Shown here: piece after piece, positions 14,445 to 21,026 of the stretch
Layout of the letters: the number at the start of each line of letters is the position of its first letter
Position numbering within the stretch: position 1 is the stretch's first letter
Source: an uncultured Dorea sp.
GTDB lineage: Bacteria; Bacillota; Clostridia; Lachnospirales; Lachnospiraceae
NCBI GenBank assembly: GCA_910584095.1
Contig: CAJTYU010000034.1
Span: 1 to 21,026, forward strand
Length of the DNA stretch: 21,026 bases
Reading direction: 5' to 3'
The notes under the pieces: model-generated
Seen by the model: the letters and a program-made list of their open reading frames with translations, nothing else
Told to the model about the DNA's origin: nothing
Databases searched by the model: none
Translations under genes and position numbers: made by a program

Positions 14445-15779
14445 ATGCAGTATTTAACAGGAACCGCAAAGAAGGATACGTTAGAGATCAGCGAGCTGTT
14501 AACCAGCGAGTGGGAAGGGAAAAAAGTAAAGGTAAATGGAGCCGTTCACGCAATCCGGGATATGGGAACGATTGCATTTATCATTTTGAGAAAGAGGGAA
14601 GGGCTGCTTCAGGGCGTATACGAAGAGGGGATTTCCGGATTTTCATTGAAGGATGTGAGGGAAGCTGATACGGTTGAGATAAAAGGCGTATTGGAGAAAA
14701 ATGAGAAGGCGCCCCATGGGATTGAGATCCGTATGAAATCGCTAAAGCTTTTAAGCGAACCTGAGGACGAGATGATGCCTCTCGCCATTTCTAAATGGAA
14801 GCTTAACACCTCTCTGGATGCAAAGCTGAATTACCGATCCATTTCTCTGCGCAATATCAGGGAGCGGGCGAAATTTAAGCTTCAGGAAGGGATTACTAGA
14901 GCGTTCCGGGACTTTTTATACGAACAGGGATTTACAGAGATCCATACGCCGAAGATTGGGGCGAAGAGTGCGGAGGGAGGCGCGAATTTGTTCCGGCTGG
15001 AATACTTTCACAGACCGGCGGTCCTGCAGCAGAGCCCCCAGTTGTATAAGCAGATGATGGTAGGCGTATATGACCGGGTATTTGAGACGGCGCCGGTATT
15101 CCGGGCGGAGAAGCATAACACTAAGCGTCATTTGAATGAATACACCAGTCTGGATTTTGAGATGGGTTATATCGACGGTTTTGAGGATATTATGGCAATG
15201 GAGACGGGGCTCCTGCAGTATATGATGGAACTATTGAAAAAGAAATATGCAACGGAGCTTACTGTCCTGAACATTACACTGCCGGATGTCAGCCGGATAC
15301 CGGCCGTTCGCTTTGACGAGGTGAAGCAAAGAGCGGCGGAAAAATACGGCCGCGGGATTAAGAACCCATTTGATCTGGAACCGGAGGAGGAACAGTTGAT
15401 CGGACAGTATGCAAAAGAAGAGTGGGACAGTGACTTTGTATTCGTCACGCATTATCCGTCTAAAAAGCGTCCGTTTTACGCCATGGATGACCCGGAGGAC
15501 CCAAGATATACCCTGAGTTTTGATTTGCTGTATAAAGGGATGGAAATTACCACCGGGGGACAGCGCATTCACAGCTATCGGGCGCTGAGAGAAAAGATCG
15601 CGGCAAGAGGGATGGAGGAAGAGGGACTTACCCATTATCTGGATACCTTCCGGCATGGGATGCCGCCCCACGGCGGGCTTGGAATCGGACTTGAAAGGCT
15701 GACCATGAAGCTGGTGGACGAGGATAATGTGAGGGAGACCACGCTGTTTCCGAGAGACTTAAGCAGACTGGAGCCATGA
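14445..15779 (+). CDS. aspS: Aspartyl-tRNA synthetase, archaeal-type, probably non-discriminating (Asp-tRNA(Asp/Asn))
   Basis: Class IIb aminoacyl-tRNA synthetase, 444 aa. This is the short archaeal-type AspRS rather than the ~590-aa bacterial form with a GAD insertion. An N-terminal OB-fold anticodon domain (about 12-105) precedes the catalytic core: motif 2 FRAEKHNTKRHLNEYTSLDF starting at 219, and motif 3 GIGLERL with R418. AspRS and AsnRS are close relatives; HNTKRHLNEYTS and MPPHGG fit AspRS better than the AsnRS pattern. The gatCAB genes downstream argue that it also charges tRNA(Asn) with Asp, which GatCAB then amidates. AGGAGG (14433-14438) lies 6 nt before the ATG. Expression is gated by the T-box. 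The exact anticodon specificity is inferred, not seen. Confidence 0.87.
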   Translation: MQYLTGTAKKDTLEISELLTSEWEGKKVKVNGAVHAIRDMGTIAFIILRKREGLLQGVYEEGISGFSLKDVREADTVEIKGVLEKNEKAPHGIEIRMKSLKLLSEPEDEMMPLAISKWKLNTSLDAKLNYRSISLRNIRERAKFKLQEGITRAFRDFLYEQGFTEIHTPKIGAKSAEGGANLFRLEYFHRPAVLQQSPQLYKQMMVGVYDRVFETAPVFRAEKHNTKRHLNEYTSLDFEMGYIDGFEDIMAMETGLLQYMMELLKKKYATELTVLNITLPDVSRIPAVRFDEVKQRAAEKYGRGIKNPFDLEPEEEQLIGQYAKEEWDSDFVFVTHYPSKKRPFYAMDDPEDPRYTLSFDLLYKGMEITTGGQRIHSYRALREKIAARGMEEEGLTHYLDTFRHGMPPHGGLGIGLERLTMKLVDEDNVRETTLFPRDLSRLEP

Positions 15780-15902
15780 CAGGTATATACGTCTTACCCT
15801 GCGGAAACTTTCTAAAAGGCGGCGAAGTATACAGCGGGGTGCCGGGGATGGCGAAATAAAGAATAGGAAGCGGAAATAGAAAAGGACAGAAGGGAATTGG
15901 TT

Positions 15903-16196
15903 ATGGCAGATAGAATCTCAGACGAAACAATCGAATATGTAGGAATTTTGGCGAAGCTGGAGCTGTCGGAGGAGGAAAGGACAGCGGCGAAGGGCGATAT
16001 GGAGCGGATGCTGGACTATATTGATATCTTAAATGAGCTGGATACATTGGGAACGGAGCCGATGTCCCATGTCTTTCCGGCGAATAATGTTTTTCGGGAG
16101 GATGTGGTAACAAATGGGGACGGAAGCGAAGAGACGCTGGCAAATGCGCCGGTCAGGGCGGGTCAGAGCTTCAAGGTGCCGAAAACGATCGGATAG
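15903..16196 (+). CDS. gatC: Asp/Glu-tRNA amidotransferase subunit C
   Basis: Small subunit of GatCAB, 97 aa, the usual length. It wraps around GatA and GatB and stabilises their interface. It begins ISDETIEYVGILAKLELSEE, the typical first helix, followed by MLDYIDILNELDTLGTEPMS and NVFREDVV, all family hallmarks. The ATG at 15903 is chosen because AAGGGA lies about 8 nt upstream; the in-frame TTG at 15897 is too close to that site. It lies 123 bp after aspS, a wider gap than elsewhere in the operon, holding a 27-codon ORF that overlaps the aspS stop. No promoter or terminator was seen in that gap, so it is cotranscribed from the T-box promoter. Confidence 0.94.
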   Translation: MADRISDETIEYVGILAKLELSEEERTAAKGDMERMLDYIDILNELDTLGTEPMSHVFPANNVFREDVVTNGDGSEETLANAPVRAGQSFKVPKTIG

Positions 16197-16237
16197 CGGC
16201 GCGTCTGCCGGAAGGCTTAGGACTTTTTGAGAAAGAG

Positions 16238-16261
16238 CCGGGCGGGGATGTGCCCGCCCGG
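16238..16261 (+). other. GC-rich intercistronic hairpin between gatC and gatA
   Basis: CCGGGCGGG (16238-16246) pairs perfectly with CCCGCCCGG (16253-16261) around a 6-nt loop. No U-tract follows, so it is not a terminator. It ends 4 nt before the gatA ribosome site (GGGAGG, 16266-16271). It may act in mRNA processing or in setting gatC to gatA stoichiometry. Confidence 0.55.
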
Positions 16262-16278
16262 ATTTGGGAGGAAGGATT

Positions 16279-17760
16279 ATGGATATAAAATGTCTGACAG
16301 CCGTAGAGCTGGGGAAGAAGATAGGCGTGGGAGAAGTAACCGTCCGGGAAGCGGCGGAGGCGGCTCTTGCACAGATTGAGAAGGTAGAAGAGAGGGTTCA
16401 TAGTTTTGTGACCGTCAACAGGGAGCGGGCTTTGGAGCGTGCAGACAAAGTTCAGAGGCTGCTAGACCGCGGGGAGCTTACGGGACCGCTGGCGGGGGTT
16501 CCTATGGCGGTGAAGGATAATTTGTGTACAGAGGGAATGCCGACTACCTGCAGCTCGAGGATTTTGGAAAATTTTGTGCCGTCATATACGGCGGAGGCGG
16601 TAAAACGGCTTGAGGCGGCGGGGGCGGTCATGCTGGGAAAAACCAATATGGATGAATTTGCCATGGGAAGTACCACGGAGACCTCCTATTTCGGCGTGAC
16701 AAGAAATCCGTGGGATCTGGAGCATGTGCCGGGCGGTTCTTCCGGCGGTTCCTGCGCGGCGGTGGCGGCGGAGGAATGCTTTTATGCGCTGGGGTCTGAT
16801 ACGGGCGGTTCTATCCGGCAGCCCAGCGCCTTCTGCGGCGTGGTGGGAATGAAGCCCACCTATGGAACGGTATCCCGTTATGGGTTGATTGCCTACGGCT
16901 CTTCTCTGGACCAGATCGGGCCGGTAGCAAGGGATGTGACGGACTGCGCCGCGGTTCTGGAGGCTATTGCCGGCCATGATCCGAAGGACAGCACCTCTGC
17001 GAAGAAGGAGTCCTATGCATTTACAAAAGCCCTGACGGAGGATGTGCAGGGGATGCGGATTGGGATTCCAAAAGATTATTTTGGAGGGGGATTGGATAAG
17101 GAGATCAAGGAACAGATTTACCAGATGGTAAGAGAATTGGAGAAAAGGGGAGCAATCTCGGAGGAATTTGATTTAAATCTGGTAAAATATGCAGTCCCGG
17201 CGTACTATGTGATTGCATCCGCTGAGGCAAGTTCCAACCTGTCACGGTTTGACGGCGTAAAATACGGTTACCGCACCAGTGGGTACGAGGGACTTCACAA
17301 TATGTATAAGAAGTCCCGTTCGGAAGGCTTCGGCCCGGAGGTGAAACGGCGGATTATGCTGGGCTCTTTTGTGCTGAGTTCCGGATATTATGACGCTTAT
17401 TATCTGAAAGCGCTCCGGACAAAGGCGCTGATTAAGCAGGCATTTGACAGGGCTTTTGCAAAATATGATGTAATCATCGCACCGGCGGCGCCCGCGACGG
17501 CGCCGAAGCTTGGAAGCAGTTTAAGCGACCCTATAAAAATGTACCTAAGCGACGTGTATACGGTTTCTGTGAATCTGGCAGGACTTCCGGCAGTCAGCGT
17601 CCCGGTGGGGACCGATTCGAAGGGACTGCCGATTGGAATGCAGATTATTGGAGACTGCTATCAGGAAAATAAAATCATTCGGGCGGCGTATACGGCGGAG
17701 AGAATCAGAACGTATGCGCGTCCGCAGCTTGCGGCAGCAGAAGAGAAGGGAGGCAGGTAG
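16279..17760 (+). CDS. gatA: Asp/Glu-tRNA amidotransferase subunit A (glutaminase)
   Basis: Amidase-signature subunit that hydrolyses glutamine and feeds ammonia to GatB. 493 aa, normal length. The Ser-cisSer-Lys triad is visible as K79 (MAVKDN), S154 (PGGSSGGS) and S178 (SDTGGSIRQPS), at the positions familiar from characterised GatA proteins. Substrate-pocket blocks such as GKTNMDEFAMGS and VGMKPTYGTVSRYGL are intact. The ATG at 16279 follows GGGAGG (16266-16271) by 7 nt. gatB starts 2 nt after the stop, so the pair is translationally coupled. A GC-rich hairpin immediately precedes the ribosome site. In this operon the ammonia converts Asp-tRNA(Asn) to Asn-tRNA(Asn), and in many clostridia also Glu-tRNA(Gln) to Gln-tRNA(Gln). 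Confidence 0.97.
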   Translation: MDIKCLTAVELGKKIGVGEVTVREAAEAALAQIEKVEERVHSFVTVNRERALERADKVQRLLDRGELTGPLAGVPMAVKDNLCTEGMPTTCSSRILENFVPSYTAEAVKRLEAAGAVMLGKTNMDEFAMGSTTETSYFGVTRNPWDLEHVPGGSSGGSCAAVAAEECFYALGSDTGGSIRQPSAFCGVVGMKPTYGTVSRYGLIAYGSSLDQIGPVARDVTDCAAVLEAIAGHDPKDSTSAKKESYAFTKALTEDVQGMRIGIPKDYFGGGLDKEIKEQIYQMVRELEKRGAISEEFDLNLVKYAVPAYYVIASAEASSNLSRFDGVKYGYRTSGYEGLHNMYKKSRSEGFGPEVKRRIMLGSFVLSSGYYDAYYLKALRTKALIKQAFDRAFAKYDVIIAPAAPATAPKLGSSLSDPIKMYLSDVYTVSVNLAGLPAVSVPVGTDSKGLPIGMQIIGDCYQENKIIRAAYTAERIRTYARPQLAAAEEKGGR

Positions 17761-17762
17761 AT

Positions 17763-19235
17763 ATGGCAAAGCAGTATGAAACCGTGATCGGACTGGAAGT
17801 CCATGTGGAGCTTGCGACGAAGACTAAGATTTTCTGCGGCTGCAGTACAGCGTTTGGCGGAGCGCCAAATACCCACACTTGTCCGGTCTGTACGGGGATG
17901 CCGGGGTCTCTTCCGGTATTAAATAAACAGGTGGTAGAGTATGCGGCGGCAATCGGCCTTGCAGCAAACTGCGAGATCGCGAGGGTGTGCAAATTTGACC
18001 GGAAGAATTATTTTTATCCGGATAATCCGCAGAATTATCAGATTTCGCAGCTGTATCTTCCGATTGCGAGAAACGGGTATATTGAGATAGAGACAGGGAA
18101 TATCCGCAAAAAAATCCGTATTCATGAAATGCATATGGAGGAGGATGCGGGAAAGCTTGTGCATGATGAGTGGGACGATACGTCTCTGGTTGATTATAAC
18201 CGCAGCGGCGTGCCGCTGGTTGAGATCGTGTCGGAGCCGGATATGCGCTCGGCAGAGGAAGTGATCGCCTACCTTGAAAAGCTTAGGCTGATCATTCAGT
18301 ATCTGGGCGCTTCGGACTGCAAACTGCAGGAGGGTTCTATGAGGGCGGATGTGAACCTGTCTGTCCAGGAAGTGGGAAGCGGGAAGTTCGGAACCAGAAC
18401 AGAGATGAAGAACCTGAATTCTTTTAAGGCGATTTCCAGAGCTATTGAGGGGGAACGCAGGCGGCAGATCGAATTGCTGGAAGAGGGCAAGGAGGTAGTG
18501 CAGGAGACCAGAAGATGGGATGATAATAAGGAAGTTTCCTTTGTTATGCGGTCCAAAGAGGACGCTAAGGATTACAGATATTTTCCGGAGCCGGATCTTG
18601 TGCCGGTGGTGCTTGACGATGAGTGGCTGGCTGAGATTAGGGCGAGACAGCCGGAGCTTCGTACAGAGAAGCTGGCGCGGTACCGGAAGGAATTTGATAT
18701 ACCGGAGTACGACGCGGAAATAATCACCGCCTCCAAGCATATGGCGGATATTTTCGAGGCTGTGGCGTTTTTGTGCGGCAAACCGAAAAAGGCCGCGAAC
18801 TGGCTGATCGTGGAGACGCTGCGCCTGCTGAAGGAACGGGGGCAGGAGCCGGAGGATATCTGCTTCGCGCCGGAGAATCTGGCGAAGCTGATCGGTATGA
18901 CGGAGGCGGGCGTGGTGAACAGTTCTGTGGCAAAAGAGGTATTTGAGAAGATATTTGATGAAAATATCGACCCGGAGAAGTATGTGGAGGAGAAAGGGCT
19001 TAAGATCGAGAGCGACGAAGGGGCGCTGAAAGCGGTATTGTCCAAGGTGATCGCAGAAAATCCGCAGGCCGCGGCAGATTACAGAAACGGTAAGAAAAAG
19101 GCGTTGGGAGCCTTGGTGGGACAGACCATGAAGGAGATGAAAGGAAAGGCGGATCCGGGGGCGGTTAACCGGAGACTGAAAGAAATGCTGCCGCTAAAAA
19201 AGAAATCACAATCTCCATCTAACACCTCCTCTTAA
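17763..19235 (+). CDS. gatB: Asp/Glu-tRNA amidotransferase subunit B
   Basis: tRNA-binding kinase/transamidase subunit of GatCAB, 490 aa. It phosphorylates the Asp or Glu carried on mischarged tRNA with ATP, then aminates it. It starts YETVIGLEVHVELATKTKIF, the family N-terminus. The zinc site is seen as C25, C27, C40 and C43 (CGC and CPVC). NYFYPDNPQNYQISQ, a nucleotide-site block, and RADVNLSV are present. A helical linker and YqeY-like tail (about 300-478) bind the tRNA elbow and end in KKALGALVGQTMKEMKGKA. GGGAGG (17748-17753) lies 9 nt before the ATG. It is the last gene of the T-box operon. No convincing terminator follows, so read-through toward the PurF-like gene cannot be excluded. 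Confidence 0.97.
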   Translation: MAKQYETVIGLEVHVELATKTKIFCGCSTAFGGAPNTHTCPVCTGMPGSLPVLNKQVVEYAAAIGLAANCEIARVCKFDRKNYFYPDNPQNYQISQLYLPIARNGYIEIETGNIRKKIRIHEMHMEEDAGKLVHDEWDDTSLVDYNRSGVPLVEIVSEPDMRSAEEVIAYLEKLRLIIQYLGASDCKLQEGSMRADVNLSVQEVGSGKFGTRTEMKNLNSFKAISRAIEGERRRQIELLEEGKEVVQETRRWDDNKEVSFVMRSKEDAKDYRYFPEPDLVPVVLDDEWLAEIRARQPELRTEKLARYRKEFDIPEYDAEIITASKHMADIFEAVAFLCGKPKKAANWLIVETLRLLKERGQEPEDICFAPENLAKLIGMTEAGVVNSSVAKEVFEKIFDENIDPEKYVEEKGLKIESDEGALKAVLSKVIAENPQAAADYRNGKKKALGALVGQTMKEMKGKADPGAVNRRLKEMLPLKKKSQSPSNTSS

Positions 19236-19347
19236 TTGCCGGGTTTTGGCAGACAACAGAACTATTATATCTTTGGGAAAGTTAGATAGAATCTTGTCCC
19301 GCGGGGTGAAATTCATTGTGAATAGTCATGAAATCGTGGAATGTGAT

Positions 19348-19376
19348 TTTATTTTCTGTAAAAGGAGTGCTATAAT
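19348..19376 (+). promoter_or_regulatory. Extended -10 promoter for the PurF-like gene
   Basis: TGCTATAAT (19368-19376) is a perfect extended -10. The hexamer 17 bp upstream, TTTATT, is a weak -35. The predicted leader is about 94 nt. The rest of the gap after gatB (19236-19347) shows no gene or clear terminator. Confidence 0.6.
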
Positions 19377-19404
19377 AAGCACGAAAGACATTGCAGGTTA
19401 AGTA

Positions 19405-19457
19405 CCGGCGCGGTTGTATACGAAGGAAAAGAGTTGCTGTGCCGGCAACAGTTTTTT
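19405..19457 (+). promoter_or_regulatory. Structured leader of the PurF-like gene, possible attenuator
   Basis: CCGGCGC (19405-19411) can pair with GTGCCGG (19439-19445), seven pairs with one G-U. Alternatively GTTGC (19433-19437) pairs with GCAAC (19445-19449), followed within two bases by six T (19452-19457), a small terminator-like hairpin. The two structures compete for 19439-19445. The ribosome site AAGGAG (19463-19468) follows at once. No known purine riboswitch signature was seen. Confidence 0.35.
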
Positions 19458-19476
19458 AATAGAAGGAGAATAATAT

Positions 19477-20889
19477 ATGGGTGGTTTTTTCGGAGTAGCG
19501 TCAAAGGAAGACTGCGTATTGGAACTTTTTTACGGAGTGGATTATCACTCTCACTTGGGAACCAGAAGAGGCGGTATGGCCGTCCACGGTGAAGGAGGCT
19601 TCGACCGTGCGATTCACAATATTGAGAACTCGCCGTTCCGCACCAAATTTGACCGGGATGTAGGAACCATGAAGGGGAATTTAGGAATTGGATGTATCTC
19701 GGATTTTGAACCCCAGCCGCTGCTGTTCGGTTCCAAGATCGGAAGCTTTGCCCTCACATTTGTGGGAAAGGTGAACAACAGCGCGGAACTGTTAGAGGAT
19801 CTTTACCAAAACTCCAACGCACATTTTCAGGAAATGACCACGGGAAATGTGAATGTGACGGAGCTGATTGCAGCTCTGATCTGTGAGAAGGACAGCTTTG
19901 TGGAGGGAATCCGCCATGTTCAGGAGATTGTGGACGGCTCTCTGACTCTGATGCTGATGACGAAGGAAGGAATCTACGCGGCGAGAGACCGGATGGGGCG
20001 GACGCCGCTTGTGATTGGGCATAAAAAGGACGCGTACTGCCTGTCCTTTGAGAGTCATGCCTATATCAATCTTGGCTACAGGGACTATAAGGAGCTGGGG
20101 CCGGGAGAAATTGTCTACGTAACGCCGGAAAGTGTGGAAACTCTGGCGGAACCGGGAAATGAGATGAAGATCTGTTCCTTCCTGTGGGTATATTACGGTT
20201 ATCCGACTTCCGGGTATGAGGGGGTAAATGTAGAAGAAATGCGTTACCGCTGCGGCAGCATGTTAGCGAAGCGCGACGGTGATTCGGTTCATCCGGATAT
20301 TGTCGCTGGGGTGCCGGATTCCGGAATCGCCCATGCGATCGGATATGCCAATGAATCGGGAATCCCTTATGCGAGGCCTTTTATCAAGTATACGCCTACA
20401 TGGCCCAGATCCTTTATGCCGACTAATCAGAATCAAAGGAATCTGATCGCCCGCATGAAGTTGATTCCTGTGCAGGCGCTGATTGAGAATAAGAAGCTTC
20501 TGCTGATCGACGATTCTATTGTAAGGGGAACTCAGCTTCGGGAGACAACGGAGTTTTTATATAACAGCGGGGCAAAGGAAGTGCATGTGCGCCCGGCCTG
20601 CCCGCCGATTATGTATGGGTGTAAGTTCTTGAATTTCTCTCGTTCCAAATCAGACATGGAACTGATTACCCGCCGGGTGATCGAAGAGAGAGAGGGGACG
20701 GACTGTCCGGAGGAAGCGCTGGCGGAGTATGCCGACCCTTGCAGCTGCAGATATGCACAGATGATAGAAGATATCAGGAAACAGCAGAATTTTACGACGC
20801 TGAGATATCACAGACTGGACGATCTGCTGGAGTCGATCGGAATCGAACCCTGTAAGGTATGCACATACTGCTTTAACGGAAAAGAATAG
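19477..20889 (+). CDS. PurF-family amidophosphoribosyltransferase paralogue lacking the glutaminase nucleophile
   Basis: 470-aa protein with PurF architecture: N-terminal Ntn-type glutaminase-like domain (about 1-225) and C-terminal phosphoribosyltransferase domain (about 230-470). The PRPP loop LLIDDSIVRGTQ (342-353) is intact. Cysteines at C233, C382 and C462/C465 (also C459) sit where Bacillus-type PurF binds its 4Fe-4S cluster. The N-terminus reads MGGFFGVA where active enzymes have Cys then GVFG, so the nucleophile is Gly. The glutamine-binding HVRYST Arg (here GCISDF, 72-77), the oxyanion Asn of HNG (here FVG, 95-97) and the RGQE motif (here RRGGM) are also lost. It should therefore not hydrolyse glutamine. 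It might use free ammonia, another amine or another phosphoribosyl reaction. The ATG at 19477 has AAGGAG 8 nt upstream. It is monocistronic with its own promoter and terminator. Automated annotation would call it amidophosphoribosyltransferase. Confidence 0.88.
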   Translation: MGGFFGVASKEDCVLELFYGVDYHSHLGTRRGGMAVHGEGGFDRAIHNIENSPFRTKFDRDVGTMKGNLGIGCISDFEPQPLLFGSKIGSFALTFVGKVNNSAELLEDLYQNSNAHFQEMTTGNVNVTELIAALICEKDSFVEGIRHVQEIVDGSLTLMLMTKEGIYAARDRMGRTPLVIGHKKDAYCLSFESHAYINLGYRDYKELGPGEIVYVTPESVETLAEPGNEMKICSFLWVYYGYPTSGYEGVNVEEMRYRCGSMLAKRDGDSVHPDIVAGVPDSGIAHAIGYANESGIPYARPFIKYTPTWPRSFMPTNQNQRNLIARMKLIPVQALIENKKLLLIDDSIVRGTQLRETTEFLYNSGAKEVHVRPACPPIMYGCKFLNFSRSKSDMELITRRVIEEREGTDCPEEALAEYADPCSCRYAQMIEDIRKQQNFTTLRYHRLDDLLESIGIEPCKVCTYCFNGKE

Positions 20890-20914
20890 AAAAAGAGAAT
20901 AATAGAAGATTAGA

Positions 20915-20950
20915 AGAAGATATAGCTTTTGCGGCTGTATCTTCTTTTTT
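20915..20950 (+). terminator. Strong intrinsic terminator after the PurF-like gene
   Basis: AGAAGATATAGC (20915-20926) pairs with GCTGTATCTTCT (20934-20945), 12 bp with one G-U, 7-nt loop, running into TTTTTT (20945-20950). The A-rich 5' flank makes it potentially bidirectional. The remaining 76 bases of the window hold no gene that I can support. Confidence 0.88.
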
Positions 20951-21026
20951 AGCAAATAATATAATAATTGCACGTAACCGGTAGATAGTGCGTACCTCGA
21001 CTGTAAGGGCAAAGTGTGTGACAATA

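Noticed and set aside
14411..14668. 85-codon + strand frame overlapping the start of aspS
   Set aside because: It is an out-of-frame shadow of aspS; the AGGAGG site and synthetase motifs fix the real frame.
17919..18740. 273-codon open frame on the minus strand opposite gatB
   Set aside because: It lies wholly inside a well-supported gene, has no recognisable domain, and its composition is what complementing GatB codons would give.
19218..19228. ACACCTCCTCT at the end of gatB resembling an anti-Shine-Dalgarno sequence
   Set aside because: It encodes the last gatB codons (NTSS); no nearby ribosome site that it would clearly sequester, so probably chance.
19383..19476. Purine (guanine/adenine) or PRPP/ppGpp riboswitch before the PurF-like gene
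   Set aside because: None of the conserved core motifs of those riboswitches could be found; only generic hairpins are present.
20650..21024. 124-codon minus-strand frame at the right edge
   Set aside because: It runs through the terminator and the end of the PurF-like gene; no domain recognised.

Overview
The window looks like a chromosomal segment of a Gram-positive gut anaerobe of the class Clostridia, most likely Lachnospiraceae. This is inferred from four things: AGGAGG-type ribosome sites before nearly every gene, an aspS-gatCAB (indirect Asn-tRNA) operon behind a T-box leader, the tail of a clostridial S8-family peptidase gene, and general protein character. All recognisable genes are on the + strand.

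Layout. (1) 1-1634: a large serine recombinase cut by the left window edge, followed directly by the last ~43 codons of an S8 peptidase gene. This is best read as the right end of an integrated mobile element sitting inside that gene. (2) 1669-6389: a response regulator and histidine kinase with overlapping genes, then a three-gene ABC-2 type transporter (ATPase plus two overlapping permeases). The transporter promoter carries an 11-bp-period direct repeat that is a good candidate site for the regulator. (3) 6452-9773: 4-alpha-glucanotransferase (malQ), DNA polymerase IV (dinB) with its own promoter at the malQ stop codon, a 55-codon ORF that may be a PRD-domain remnant, and a small YciI-like protein ending at a terminator. 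(4) 9774-12726: clpB with a near-consensus promoter overlapped by a degenerate CIRCE-like element, and a terminator after the gene. (5) 12852-13891: two Xre-type regulators, the first with two HTH domains and an inverted repeat abutting its start codon. (6) 13892-19235: promoter, T-box riboswitch and terminator, then aspS (archaeal-type, probably non-discriminating), gatC, gatA and gatB. This operon makes Asn-tRNA(Asn) by mischarging tRNA with Asp and then amidating it. The T-box fits control by uncharged tRNA. (7) 19236-20950: an extended -10 promoter, a structured leader, a PurF-family protein whose glutaminase residues are all replaced, and a strong terminator.

The most notable points are the glutaminase-dead PurF paralogue, the recombinase junction inside the peptidase gene, the T-box on the transamidation operon with a duplicated antiterminator arm, and the direct repeat tying the two-component system to its transporter. 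No tRNA, rRNA or CRISPR array was seen. All assignments come from reading motifs by eye; no database search was run.
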